In this document: piece after piece, positions 15,664 to 25,105 of the stretch
Position numbering within the stretch: the first letter of the stretch is position 1
Layout of the letters: each line of letters starts with the position of its first letter
Source: UBA1757 sp045627385
GTDB lineage: Bacteria; Bacteroidota; Bacteroidia; Bacteroidales; UBA1402
Assembly: GCA_045627385.1 (NCBI GenBank)
Contig: JAZQNO010000025.1
Location: 98,577-162,576 of the forward strand
Reading direction: 5' to 3'
Length of the DNA: 64,000 nt
Translations under genes and position numbers: made by a program
The notes under the pieces: generated by a model
Databases searched by the model: none
What the model was told of the DNA's origin: nothing
Seen by the model: the letters and a program-made list of their open reading frames with translations, nothing else

Positions 15664-17187
15664 ATGGCTGAATTGAAAAAAATTAGAAAAGCTCTGATCT
15701 CTGTCTTCTATAAAGACGGTCTGGATGAGATTCTCAAGAAATTGAACGAGGAAGGCGTGGCCTTCATCTCGACAGGTGGTACACAGCAGTTCATCGAGTC
15801 TCTCGGTTATCCCTGCGAAAAGGTCGAAGACCTGACCGGATATCCTTCGATTCTCGGCGGCCGCGTCAAGACCCTTCACCCCAAAGTGTTCGGCGGCATC
15901 CTTACCCGCCGCGAGGAAGAAGGCGACTGCCGCCAGTGCGCCCAATATGAAATTCCCGAAATCGACCTGGTCATCGTAGACCTGTATCCTTTCGAGGCGA
16001 CCGTGGCTTCGGGAGCCTGCGCCGAAGACATCATCGAAAAGATCGACATCGGCGGCATCTCGCTCATCCGTGCGGCCGCCAAAAACTTCAAGGATGTCGT
16101 CATCGTGGCTTCCAAGAACCAGTACGGCGCCCTGCTCGACGTGCTCAACAAAAACGGCGCCGAAACCTCCATCGAAGAACGCAAGTGGTTCGCCAAAGAA
16201 GCCTTCAAAGTGTCTTCCGGCTACGACACCCACATCTTCAACTGGTTCGACAACAACGACGCATCTGCCTTCCGCATGGCCGTCGACAGTTCGCGTCCGT
16301 TGCGCTACGGCGAGAACCCTCATCAGAAGGCTGCCTTCTACGGCGATTTCGAAGAAATGTTCGAACAGCTGCAGGGTAAGGAAATCTCCTACAACAATCT
16401 GCTCGACATCGATGCCGCCGTTTCTCTGGTGAACGAATTCGACGACACCACCTTCGTCATCATCAAGCACAACAACGCCTGCGGCGTGGCCACCCGTCCG
16501 ACCCTGCTCGAGGCTTGGAACGCCGCTCTGGCAGGCGACCCCGTCTCTGCCTTCGGCGGCATCTTCGCCTGCAACCGTCCCGTCGACAAGGAGACCGCCG
16601 AGGAAATCAACAAACTCTTCTTCGAGGCCATCATCGCTCCCGACTATGACGCGGAGGCGCTGGCTGTCCTTTCCCAGAAGAAGAACCGCATCATCCTGGT
16701 GCAGAAAGAACTGCCCGCCATCCGCAAACAGTTCCGCAGCATCTTCAACGGCGTGCTGGTGCAGGACATCGACACCCATACCGAGCAGCCGGGCGAACTG
16801 CAGCCCACCACCATCGTCGAACCCACCGAAAAACAGGTGGCCGACCTGCTCTTCGCCAACATCATTGTCAAGCATAACAAATCCAACGCCATCGTTCTGG
16901 CCAAAGACGGCCAGCTCTGCGCTTCGGGCGTAGGCCAGACATCCCGCGTGGATGCCCTCCGTCAGGCCATCGACAAGGCCCGCTCCTTCGGTTTCGACCT
17001 TCAGGGCGCCGTGATGGCTTCCGATGCCTTCTTCCCCTTCCCCGATTGTGTGGAAATCGCTCACGACGCCGGTATCGAAGCTGTCATCCATCCGGGCGGC
17101 TCCATCAACGACCAGAAGTCGATCGATTACTGCAACGAGCATCAGATGGCTATGGTCACCACCGGTTTCAGACATTTCAAACACTGA
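15664..17187 (+). CDS. purH: Bifunctional AICAR transformylase / IMP cyclohydrolase
   Basis: Catalyses the last two steps of de novo IMP synthesis. The ATG at 15664 gives MAELKKIRKALISVFYKDG and 507 residues, the family's length. The N-terminal cyclohydrolase domain (about 1-195) has STGGTQQFIE, GGRVKTLHPKVFGGIL and IDIGGISLIRAAAKN. The transformylase domain has LRYGENPHQKAAFYG, ISYNNLLDIDAA and the catalytic His in HNNACGVA. It lies 6 nt before mreB, so purine synthesis and the cell-shape operon may share a transcript. Confidence 0.98.
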   Translation: MAELKKIRKALISVFYKDGLDEILKKLNEEGVAFISTGGTQQFIESLGYPCEKVEDLTGYPSILGGRVKTLHPKVFGGILTRREEEGDCRQCAQYEIPEIDLVIVDLYPFEATVASGACAEDIIEKIDIGGISLIRAAAKNFKDVVIVASKNQYGALLDVLNKNGAETSIEERKWFAKEAFKVSSGYDTHIFNWFDNNDASAFRMAVDSSRPLRYGENPHQKAAFYGDFEEMFEQLQGKEISYNNLLDIDAAVSLVNEFDDTTFVIIKHNNACGVATRPTLLEAWNAALAGDPVSAFGGIFACNRPVDKETAEEINKLFFEAIIAPDYDAEALAVLSQKKNRIILVQKELPAIRKQFRSIFNGVLVQDIDTHTEQPGELQPTTIVEPTEKQVADLLFANIIVKHNKSNAIVLAKDGQLCASGVGQTSRVDALRQAIDKARSFGFDLQGAVMASDAFFPFPDCVEIAHDAGIEAVIHPGGSINDQKSIDYCNEHQMAMVTTGFRHFKH

Positions 17188-17193
17188 TCAGAT

Positions 17194-18213
17194 ATGGGTC
17201 TTCTTTCATTCTCCCAAAAAATTGCGATGGACCTCGGTACGGCCAACACCGTCATTTTCTGCAATGACAAGGTGGTGATCGACGAACCGAGCGTAGTCGC
17301 CATGGACAACAAGACGGGCCGCACCATCGCCGTAGGCGAAAAAGCCCGCCTCATGTACGAGAAAGGTCATGAGAACATCAAGACCGTACGTCCCCTGCGC
17401 GACGGCGTCATCGCCGATTTCAACGCAGCCGAGCAGATGATCCGCGGATTCATCAAAATGGTCAATCCCCGCAGTGGCGGTCTGTTCTCCTCGCTCCGCA
17501 TGGTGGTCTGCATCCCTTCGGGTTCGACCGAAGTGGAACTGCGTGCCGTGCGCGACTCTGCCGAACACGTCGGCGGCCGCGAGGTCTATATGATCTACGA
17601 ACCCATGGCCGCAGCCATCGGCATCGGCATCGATGTGGAAGCTCCCGAAGGCAACATGATTGTCGACATCGGCGGCGGTACCACCGAAATCGCCGTCATT
17701 TCGCTGGGCGGTCTGGTGGCCAACAAGTCTATCCGCATCGCCGGTGACGATTTCACGGCCGACATCCAGGAATACATGCGCCGCCAGCACAATCTGCGCA
17801 TCGGCGAACGCACAGCCGAACAGATCAAGATCCATGTGGGTTCGGCCATGACCGAACTGGACAATCCGCCGGAGGATTTCATCGTCCGCGGTGCCAACCA
17901 GATGACGGCTCTGCCTATGGAAGTGCCCGTTTCGTATGTGGAAATCTCCCATTGTCTCGAAAAATCCGTTTCTAAAGTGGAGACGGCCGTCTTGAGCGCT
18001 CTGGAGCAGACTCCCGCCGAACTGTACACCGACATTGTCCGCAACGGCATCTACCTGACCGGCGGCGGCGCTTTGCTCCGCGGCCTGGCCCAGCGTCTGA
18101 CCAACAAGATCAACATTCCGTTCATCGTGCCTGAAGATCCGCTCCATGCCGTCGCACGCGGCACCAGCGTGGCCCTCAAACACATCGGAAATTACAACTT
18201 CCTGATCCGCTGA
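17194..18213 (+). CDS. mreB: Rod shape-determining actin homologue MreB
   Basis: Bacterial actin that forms membrane-bound filaments directing lateral wall synthesis. The 339-residue protein has the N-terminal phosphate-binding MDLGTANTVIF, the second phosphate loop DIGGGTTEIAVIS, and the adenosine-binding LTGGGALLRGLAQRL. An N-terminal MGLLSFSQK may serve as the membrane-binding segment. It is first of the mreBCD-mrdA-rodA set; its stop codon shares one base with the mreC start. Confidence 0.98.
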   Translation: MGLLSFSQKIAMDLGTANTVIFCNDKVVIDEPSVVAMDNKTGRTIAVGEKARLMYEKGHENIKTVRPLRDGVIADFNAAEQMIRGFIKMVNPRSGGLFSSLRMVVCIPSGSTEVELRAVRDSAEHVGGREVYMIYEPMAAAIGIGIDVEAPEGNMIVDIGGGTTEIAVISLGGLVANKSIRIAGDDFTADIQEYMRRQHNLRIGERTAEQIKIHVGSAMTELDNPPEDFIVRGANQMTALPMEVPVSYVEISHCLEKSVSKVETAVLSALEQTPAELYTDIVRNGIYLTGGGALLRGLAQRLTNKINIPFIVPEDPLHAVARGTSVALKHIGNYNFLIR

Positions 18214-19034
18214 TGCATTCTCTGCTGCAGTTCATCTCCAGATACGGCCGTACGCTGCTGTTTCTTGTGCTCGAAGCTGCGGCTTTGGTGATGCTTTTCG
18301 CCTTCAACGACTTCCATCAGAGCGTGGCCTTCACTTCGGCCAGCCGTTTCAACGGAAACATCTACGAATGGCGTCACCGGGCAAGCGACTACTTCCAGCT
18401 CCGCGAGAAGAACCGTCAGCTCTGGCAGGAGAATGCCCGATTGGAAAAGCGCATTGCGCAATTGGAAGCCAACCTGCAAGGAATCGAAATCCGGGATTTG
18501 AAAGAATCCTTGGATTTCGATTTCATTTTCAGCCGTGTCATCAAGAACGACGTCACCCACAACGCCAACTACCTGACCATCGACGCGGGCAGTTCCGAGG
18601 GCGTGAAAAAGGGCATGGGCGTGATGAGTCCCGAGGGCATCGTCGGAATGGTGGTCTCCTGCTCCGACCATTATGCGCTGGTGGCTTCGGTCCTGAATGT
18701 GCGCAACCGTTTCAGCTGCATGACGAAAAACAGCCACGTAGTGGGCTCTCTCAGTTGGGACGGATTGGACAGCCGTTATGCCTGGATGGAGGAAATGCCC
18801 GGCTACCTGATGTGGAACGAAGGCGACACGGTGGTCACCAGCGGTTTTTCCAATTCTTTCCCTGAAGGTATACCCGTGGGGGTGATCGAATCGGTAGAAA
18901 AGAAGAACAACGACAATTTTTACCGTTCCAAAGTCCGCCTGTTCACCCGCTTCGAGACTTTGTCGGACGTACGCATCTTTTACCGTCTGCTCGATGACGA
19001 GCAACAACTGTTGGAAAAGGAGGCCAGACTATGA
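18213..19034 (+). CDS. mreC: Rod shape-determining protein MreC
   Basis: Bitopic inner-membrane protein of the elongasome that activates PBP2. The 273-residue protein has one membrane segment (about residues 12-32), then a coiled coil (about 55-85, YFQLREKNRQLWQENARLEK), then the paired beta-barrel periplasmic domain with GSSEGVKKGMGVMSPEGIVG and VTSGFSNSFPEGIPVGVI, both conserved in MreC. It overlaps mreB by one base (TGATG) and mreD by 4 nt. Confidence 0.96.
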   Translation: MHSLLQFISRYGRTLLFLVLEAAALVMLFAFNDFHQSVAFTSASRFNGNIYEWRHRASDYFQLREKNRQLWQENARLEKRIAQLEANLQGIEIRDLKESLDFDFIFSRVIKNDVTHNANYLTIDAGSSEGVKKGMGVMSPEGIVGMVVSCSDHYALVASVLNVRNRFSCMTKNSHVVGSLSWDGLDSRYAWMEEMPGYLMWNEGDTVVTSGFSNSFPEGIPVGVIESVEKKNNDNFYRSKVRLFTRFETLSDVRIFYRLLDDEQQLLEKEARL

Positions 19035-19522
19035 ACGCGCGAAGTCTCAAGCACATAGCCATTGCGCTGCTGCTGGTCCTGATCCAGTGTTTCGTGCTGC
19101 AGTCGACCAGTTTCCTGTCGGCTGTGCCGCTTCTCTATGTGTATGCCCTCATCATCTGGCCCAGCGACATGCCTGTCGGCCGTTCACTGCTGGCCGCCTT
19201 TGCCATCGGTCTCCTGGTGGACATCCTGTCCGACACGCCCGGCATGCACACGTCGGCCTCGGTCCTTGCGGCCTTTATCCGCCAGCCTTTGCTCAGCAGC
19301 TCCGGCCGCATCGACAACGACGATATCGAACCCGGTGAAAAATCCATGGGATTCATCGACTTCTGGAAATATGCACTCGTGATGGTCCTGTGCCATCATT
19401 TCACTCTTTATCTGGTCGAGTCTTTCTCCTTCTTCAATCTGGTGCATCTGCTGCTGAAGACTCTCCTCAGTTCGGCCATGACACTGGTGCTGGTCTTTCT
19501 CCTGGAACGTTTCCGCAAATAA
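19031..19522 (+). CDS. mreD: Rod shape-determining membrane protein MreD
   Basis: Small polytopic membrane partner of MreC. The 163 residues contain about five hydrophobic segments, including IALLLVLIQCFVLQST near the start and a conserved-looking GLLVDILSDTPGMHT loop. Identification rests on hydropathy, size and its position between mreC (ATGA overlap) and mrdA. Confidence 0.92.
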   Translation: MNARSLKHIAIALLLVLIQCFVLQSTSFLSAVPLLYVYALIIWPSDMPVGRSLLAAFAIGLLVDILSDTPGMHTSASVLAAFIRQPLLSSSGRIDNDDIEPGEKSMGFIDFWKYALVMVLCHHFTLYLVESFSFFNLVHLLLKTLLSSAMTLVLVFLLERFRK

Positions 19523-19534
19523 GGGCTCCTTACG

Positions 19535-21397
19535 ATGGAACGCGAGAACAATCACGAAGGTCGCAGCACGGTCATCATCGGCATCATCATCGGTGTCGCA
19601 CTCATCTATCTGCTCCGTCTGGCCCTGCTCCAGCTCGTGGGCGGCCAGTATGCTGAATATGCCGACAGCAATGCCCAGTACCGCAAGACCATCTACCCCG
19701 AACGGGGCATCCTGTACGACCGCAACGGCAAGGTGATGGTCTACAACAGCCCGTTCTACGATCTGATGGTGACCGTCCGCGAGATGAAGGAACTCGATAC
19801 GCTGGCATTCTGCCGAACGCTCGACATCACTCCCGACTTTTTCGAAAAGCGGATGGGCGAGCTCAAGAACCGTCGTCTCAACCCGGGCTATTCGTCCTAC
19901 ACGCCCCAATGTTTCCTTTCGCAGCTGACGGTAGAACAGTACGGACCGCTGCAGGAAGCCATCTACGATTTTCCCGGTTTTTCCATTCAGAAAAGGTCTC
20001 TGCGGGCCTATACCCGTCCGATTGCCGCCCATGCCTTGGGCTATGTCGGCGAGGTCAGCCGCAAGGACATCGAGGACGACGGCTATTATACGGCCGGTGA
20101 CTACAGCGGCCGTTCGGGCATCGAAAAGATGTACGAAAAAGACCTCCGCGGTGAAAAAGGCTACGAAGTGTATCTGCGCGACGTCCACGGCCGTATCAAA
20201 GGATCCTACAACGAAGGCCACAAGGATCTGGCTCCGCTGTCGGGCCGTGATCTGACACTTTCCATCGACATGGACCTTCAGGAATATGCCGAACAGCTGA
20301 TGGTGAACAAACGCGGCGCTGTCGTAGCCATAGAGCCGGCCACCGGCGAAATCCTGACATTCGTTTCGGCCCCGACCTACGATCCCAAGCTGCTGGTCGG
20401 TCACGAAAGTTCATCCAACTACCGGATGCTCGAGTCGTCTCCCCACAAGATATTCTTGAACCGACCCATTCAGTCGTTCTATCCACCGGGATCCACATTC
20501 AAGCCGATGCAGGCGCTGATTCTGCTGCAGGAAGGCATCATCACCCCTCAGTCGGAATTTCCCTGTCACGAAGGATACGTTTTCGCTCCCGGCATGAAAC
20601 TGGGCTGTCACAGCCACCGCTCGCCTCTGGACCTGCAGGATGCGCTTTCGGCTTCGTGCAACGGCTACTTCGCCGCAGCCTACCGTCAGATGGTGGACAG
20701 CCGCAAATACGCCAATGTGCAGGAATCGATGGATGTCTGGCGGGCACACGTCAGCTCTTTCGGCTATGGAGCGCGTTTGGGAGTGGACATGGCCTACGAA
20801 CAGCCGGGAATGATTCCCACTTCCGCCTTTTACGACAGAATCTACGGCAAGACCGGTTGGAAAGGCTCCACCATCATTTCCAACTCCATCGGTCAGGGCG
20901 AAATCCTGGCCACCCCTCTTCAGATAGCCAATTTTTGTGCCACCATCTGCAACCGCGGATGGTACTGCACACCCCATATCGTCAAGCAGGTCGAAGGAAA
21001 GCCTCTTGATGAAAAATACACGCAGCGCCACTATGTCACCGTCGATTCGACTTATTTCGATGCCATCGTTAAGGGTATGCGCGGCGCGGTGACTTCACCC
21101 ATCGGCACTTCTCGGGGAGTGGCGATACCGGGCATTGAGGTTTGTGGCAAGACCGGCACGGCCGAAAATGCCGGAGTGGACCATTCCATCTTCATGTGTT
21201 TCGCTCCCATGGAACAGCCGAAAATCTGTCTGCTGGTCTTTATCGAAAACGGCGGCTTCGGCGCCACTTGGGCTGTGCCCATGGCCAGTCTCCTTTTGGA
21301 GAAATATCTCAAAGGCGACATTGCCGCCAACCGCAAATGGATGGAAACCCGATTGTTGAACGCAGATCTGATGAATGTCGAACCTGTCGAGAAATAG
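19535..21397 (+). CDS. mrdA: Penicillin-binding protein 2 (elongation transpeptidase)
   Basis: Class B PBP that crosslinks peptidoglycan during elongation with RodA. The 620-residue protein has an N-terminal membrane anchor (about 13-35) and a dimerisation domain starting with ERGILYDRNGKVM. The transpeptidase domain has STFK with catalytic Ser320 and Lys323, SCN at 374-376, and KTG in CGKTGTAEN. The 3' end overlaps rodA by 23 nt, so the two are translationally coupled. Confidence 0.97.
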   Translation: MERENNHEGRSTVIIGIIIGVALIYLLRLALLQLVGGQYAEYADSNAQYRKTIYPERGILYDRNGKVMVYNSPFYDLMVTVREMKELDTLAFCRTLDITPDFFEKRMGELKNRRLNPGYSSYTPQCFLSQLTVEQYGPLQEAIYDFPGFSIQKRSLRAYTRPIAAHALGYVGEVSRKDIEDDGYYTAGDYSGRSGIEKMYEKDLRGEKGYEVYLRDVHGRIKGSYNEGHKDLAPLSGRDLTLSIDMDLQEYAEQLMVNKRGAVVAIEPATGEILTFVSAPTYDPKLLVGHESSSNYRMLESSPHKIFLNRPIQSFYPPGSTFKPMQALILLQEGIITPQSEFPCHEGYVFAPGMKLGCHSHRSPLDLQDALSASCNGYFAAAYRQMVDSRKYANVQESMDVWRAHVSSFGYGARLGVDMAYEQPGMIPTSAFYDRIYGKTGWKGSTIISNSIGQGEILATPLQIANFCATICNRGWYCTPHIVKQVEGKPLDEKYTQRHYVTVDSTYFDAIVKGMRGAVTSPIGTSRGVAIPGIEVCGKTGTAENAGVDHSIFMCFAPMEQPKICLLVFIENGGFGATWAVPMASLLLEKYLKGDIAANRKWMETRLLNADLMNVEPVEK

Positions 21398-22838
21398 TAC
21401 CAACATCCTCAAGACCCTCGATTATCAGGTCTTGCTGATCTATCTGGTCCTGGTCTTCTGGGGCTGGCTGACCATTTACAGCGCCAGTTACAACTACGAC
21501 AGCGCTCAGATTTTCAGCCAGTCGCTCGTTTCAGGCAAGCAGTTCGTTTGGATTGCCATCAGCCTGCTGGCCGGTTTCGTGCTGCTGATTGTCGACTCGC
21601 GCTGGTATTTCGATATAGCTGGTTTTCTTTACGTCTTGGTCATGTTCGTGCTGTTGGTGACGGCTTTGGTCGCACCCGACATCAAAGGCTCGCGCAGTTG
21701 GCTGGTACTCGGACCGATACGCATACAACCGGCCGAGTTCGCCAAGTTCGCAACGGCGCTGGCGCTGGCCAAATGCATCAGCAAGCGCGGTTTCAGCGGG
21801 AAAAGTCTGCGTCAGGATTTCCTGTCGTTCCTGATCATCCTCCTGCCGATGGCCCTCATCGTCATGGAGAAGGAAACCGGCTCGGCATTGGTCTATGTGG
21901 CCCTGTTGCTGGTCCTCTACCGCGAAGGCATGCCGGGCGGCATCCTGTTGGCCGGTGTGTGCGCAGTCGCCTATTTCATCGTGGGCATCCGATTCGGCAG
22001 CCAGGCCATTTTAGGCCAGACCAGTCTGGGCCTCTTCATCTGTCTGCTTTTGGTCGAAATACTCACACTGGCCATTTTCGCCTGGTTCAACGCCAAAGAA
22101 CGCCCGACCATGAAGTGGCTCGCCCTGTCGTTTCTGGGGGCCCTTCTGTTGGCGGCTCTGGTCTGCCAGTTGATACGTCCTTTCGACCTGTGCTATGTGC
22201 TTCTGGCCGAACTGGCGGTCGTTTTCGCCTACATTTTCATGGGGACCTTCAAACGCCCGCTCCAGAAAGCATGGATCTGTCTGCTGTTTCTCGTGGGTTC
22301 GGTCGGCTTCATCTATGCGACCGATTACGTGTTCGACCACCTGGCGCCCCATCAGCAGGCGCGCATTCAGGTGCTGCTGGGCGTCATCGACGATCCGAGC
22401 GGTGTGGGCTACAATGTCAATCAGGCCAAAATATCCATCGGTTCGGGCGGTTTTCACGGAAAAGGCTATCTGAACGGCACTCAGACCAAACTCAAATATG
22501 TGCCCGAGCAGAATACCGACTTCATCTTCTGCACCATCGGCGAGGAGCTCGGCTTTGCGGGCGCGCTGGTGCTCATCTTCCTGTATGTGTATCTGCAGTG
22601 CCGCATCATCCTTATGGCCGAACGTCAGCGCAACCGCTTCGTCCGCGTCTACGGCTATTGCGTCTCCAGCATATTCTTCTTCCATTTTCTCATCAATCTG
22701 GGAATGGTGCTTGGTATTATGCCGGTCATTGGCATACCTTTGCCTTTCTTCAGCTACGGAGGTTCGTCCTTGCTCGGATTCACCATACTGCTGTTCATCT
22801 TCCTGAGAATGGATGCCGACCGTTTCCGATACAATTAA
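21375..22838 (+). CDS. rodA: Peptidoglycan glycosyltransferase RodA (SEDS family)
   Basis: SEDS-family polymerase that builds glycan strands from lipid II in the elongasome. The 487-residue protein has about ten membrane segments and the family signatures GSRSWLVLGPIRIQPAEFAK, QNTDFIFCTIGEELGF and GIPLPFFSYGGSSLLGF. An inserted hydrophobic and charged segment (about residues 220-300) makes it longer than E. coli RodA (370). I see comparable expansion in other Bacteroidetes members from memory. It completes the mreBCD-mrdA-rodA operon. Confidence 0.97.
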   Translation: MSNLSRNSTNILKTLDYQVLLIYLVLVFWGWLTIYSASYNYDSAQIFSQSLVSGKQFVWIAISLLAGFVLLIVDSRWYFDIAGFLYVLVMFVLLVTALVAPDIKGSRSWLVLGPIRIQPAEFAKFATALALAKCISKRGFSGKSLRQDFLSFLIILLPMALIVMEKETGSALVYVALLLVLYREGMPGGILLAGVCAVAYFIVGIRFGSQAILGQTSLGLFICLLLVEILTLAIFAWFNAKERPTMKWLALSFLGALLLAALVCQLIRPFDLCYVLLAELAVVFAYIFMGTFKRPLQKAWICLLFLVGSVGFIYATDYVFDHLAPHQQARIQVLLGVIDDPSGVGYNVNQAKISIGSGGFHGKGYLNGTQTKLKYVPEQNTDFIFCTIGEELGFAGALVLIFLYVYLQCRIILMAERQRNRFVRVYGYCVSSIFFFHFLINLGMVLGIMPVIGIPLPFFSYGGSSLLGFTILLFIFLRMDADRFRYN

Positions 22839-22851
22839 AAATGTCCTAGAT

Positions 22852-24516
22852 ATGAAGTGCAAATTCTTGACCCTGAGCCTGCTGGCTGCTTTGTGCCTGT
22901 CGTTCACACCCGCCAAGGAACCCGAAAAAATCACGATTTTCACCATAGGCGATTCCACTATGGCCAACAAACCCCTCGAAAAGAATTCCCTGGAACGCGG
23001 ATGGGGCCAGGCATTGGGCGCGTATTTCGACAGCCGCTATGTGACGGTCGACAATCATGCCAAAAACGGCCGCAGCAGCCGCAGTTTCAATCTCGAAGGC
23101 CTTTGGAAACCCGTTTACGAAAAAATCAGACCGGGCGATTATGTCTTCATCCAGTTCGGCCACAACGACGAGAAAGCCGGTGAAGACCGCCACACCGATC
23201 CTGGCACGACCTACAACGAACAGTTGCGCTTCTATGTGCGGCAGACTCGCGAAAAAGGCGGCATCCCAGTCATCTTCACACCGGTGGTCCGCCGCAAATT
23301 CGGAGAAGACGGCAAACTGAACGAGACGCACGGACTGTATCCGCAGGCCGCACGCGACCTGGCAGCCGAAGAAGGCGTTGTGCTGATCGACATGAATGAG
23401 TCCTCCAAGCAGTTGGTGGAGAGTATGGGCCCTGAAGATTCGAAGAAACTCTTCATGTGGGTGGAGAAGAACACCAATCTGGCCCTTCCCGACGGCCGTG
23501 AAGACGATACGCATTTCCGCGCCCTGGGTGCCCGCAAGATGGCCAATCTGGCGCTGGACGAAATCGAACAGAAGATTCCGGCCTTGAAACCCTATGTCCG
23601 CCGTTACGATCTGGTGGTGGCTCAGGACGGATCGGGCGATTTCATGACGGTGCAGGAGGCGATCGACGCCGTGCCCGACTACCGAAAATCCGGCCGCACG
23701 ACCATCTATATCCGCAAGGGTGTCTATCACGAAAAGTTGAATGTGTCCGCCAGCAAGCAGGCAGTGACCTTCATCGGTGAAGATATGGAGCAGACCGTTC
23801 TCTGCTACGACGACTACGCGCCCAAACGCAATGCCTTCGGGGAAAAAATCGGCACTTCGGGCTCTTCGTCCATCTTCATTTACGGCTCCGATTTCCACGC
23901 GGAGAATCTGACTTTCCAAAATTCCGCCGGTCCGGTGGGGCAGGCCGTCGCCGCCCATATTTCCAGTGACCGCGCCGTCTTCCGCCATTGCCGTTTCCTG
24001 GGATTCCAGGATACCTTATATACTTTCGGCACAGATTCCAAGCAGTACTACGAAGATTGCTACATAGAGGGAACCGTCGACTTCATTTTCGGATCGTCGA
24101 CCGCCTATTTCTTCAAATGTGAAATCCACAGTCTTGGAAAAGGTTGTCTGACAGCCGCTTCCACTCCTCAGGGGAACCATTTCGGCTATGTCTTCGACCA
24201 ATGCCGGCTGACGGCTGAAAAGGATGTGTCGGGCGTCGGTTTGGGCCGTCCCTGGCGTCCATACGCTCAGACGGTCTTCATCAACTGCCTGATGGGCGAA
24301 CACATTTCCAAGACGGCTTGGGACAATTGGGGCAATCCCGCCAACGAGCAGACGGCTTTCTACGGCGAAGTGGGCACCCGTACTTTGGAAAACAGGAAAA
24401 TGTCCATCTCAGGCCGCGCTTCCTGGTCGCACAAGGTGGATGCCAAAAAATACACAATCGAGCAAGTGCTGGCCGATTCGTCCGCTCCCGACTGGTACAA
24501 ATCCGAACAGTTCTGA
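22852..24516 (+). CDS. Secreted two-domain pectin esterase: SGNH acetylesterase plus CE8 pectin methylesterase
   Basis: A 554-residue fusion. After a signal peptide (about 1-21) comes an SGNH rhamnogalacturonan-acetylesterase-like domain (about 25-245) with TIGDSTM, a GRSSRSF segment, FGHNDEK, and DDTHFRALGA carrying the last Asp-His pair. The C-terminal half (about 260-550) is a right-handed beta-helix CE8 domain with VAQDGSGDFMTVQEAIDAVP, the catalytic aspartates in GFQDTLYTFG and VDFIFGS, and GRPWRPYAQTVF. It would strip acetyl and methyl esters from pectin before backbone cleavage. The ATG at 22852, 13 nt after rodA, is chosen because it starts the signal peptide. It ends immediately against the convergent gldH. 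Confidence 0.92.
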   Translation: MKCKFLTLSLLAALCLSFTPAKEPEKITIFTIGDSTMANKPLEKNSLERGWGQALGAYFDSRYVTVDNHAKNGRSSRSFNLEGLWKPVYEKIRPGDYVFIQFGHNDEKAGEDRHTDPGTTYNEQLRFYVRQTREKGGIPVIFTPVVRRKFGEDGKLNETHGLYPQAARDLAAEEGVVLIDMNESSKQLVESMGPEDSKKLFMWVEKNTNLALPDGREDDTHFRALGARKMANLALDEIEQKIPALKPYVRRYDLVVAQDGSGDFMTVQEAIDAVPDYRKSGRTTIYIRKGVYHEKLNVSASKQAVTFIGEDMEQTVLCYDDYAPKRNAFGEKIGTSGSSSIFIYGSDFHAENLTFQNSAGPVGQAVAAHISSDRAVFRHCRFLGFQDTLYTFGTDSKQYYEDCYIEGTVDFIFGSSTAYFFKCEIHSLGKGCLTAASTPQGNHFGYVFDQCRLTAEKDVSGVGLGRPWRPYAQTVFINCLMGEHISKTAWDNWGNPANEQTAFYGEVGTRTLENRKMSISGRASWSHKVDAKKYTIEQVLADSSAPDWYKSEQF

Positions 24517-25095
24517 TCAGTCGTGGGGAAGCCACAGCCGCAGACCGACAGATTCGATTCCGCTCAAGCGGCTGTCGCTCATCCTTTGGATGATGTTGAA
24601 TGAAATGGGGAGACTTCCATTGGACAAGGATGCCTGCAGGCAACTGTCGGCCAGCATGGCCTGAAAGTCAATCGGAAGAGTGAAAGTCTCCGTTTCGAGG
24701 CAGGTGAGCGATCCCCAGCCTTTTCCCGACCAACGGCCATTGTCGCCGGCGGCCATCACGGCAAAATCTTTAGAAAAAGCGTATTGGGATGTGCCTACCC
24801 AAGCCTCCAAGCTGAAATGGAGGTCGCGGTAGGGATAACGGTCGTCATGTCTGATTTTGAGACTGGCTTCCATTTGCTTGAGCCCTTCTTCGAGTCCGCC
24901 CGAAAACAGGTCGGCATAGAGTCTCAGGCTGTCTGAAAATCGGACGGTATCGCTCTTCTGCCACACGGATTCGGGCAACTGACGGTAGCGGTGGTAGCAG
25001 GAGCCGTCATAGGAACAAGCTCCCAATCCGGTGAGGAGAAGGAGAAGACTGGCAATGAAGCCGCATCTGAAACTCTTGGCGGAAGGCAAGCTCAT
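24517..25095 (-). CDS. gldH: GldH-family lipoprotein
   Basis: A lipoprotein of 192 residues. GldH is needed for gliding and surface secretion in Flavobacterium, but homologues also occur in non-gliding Bacteroidetes, where the role is unclear. The ATG at 25095 gives a signal peptide with the lipobox LTGLGAC. Conserved GldH features are RQLPESVWQKSDTVRF, DDRYPYRDLHFSLE, DNGRWSGKGWGS and the C-terminal SGIESVGLRLWLP. The start is 10 nt after the ricT stop; the frame extends further upstream, but only as a shadow of ricT. The gene's stop codon directly abuts that of the pectin esterase. Confidence 0.85.
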   Translation of the reverse strand: MSLPSAKSFRCGFIASLLLLLTGLGACSYDGSCYHRYRQLPESVWQKSDTVRFSDSLRLYADLFSGGLEEGLKQMEASLKIRHDDRYPYRDLHFSLEAWVGTSQYAFSKDFAVMAAGDNGRWSGKGWGSLTCLETETFTLPIDFQAMLADSCLQASLSNGSLPISFNIIQRMSDSRLSGIESVGLRLWLPHD

Positions 25096-25105
25096 AGTGG
25101 CGGGC

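Noticed and set aside
15520..17184. Minus-strand ORF of 554 codons
   Set aside because: Antisense to purH and its promoter; no domain visible.
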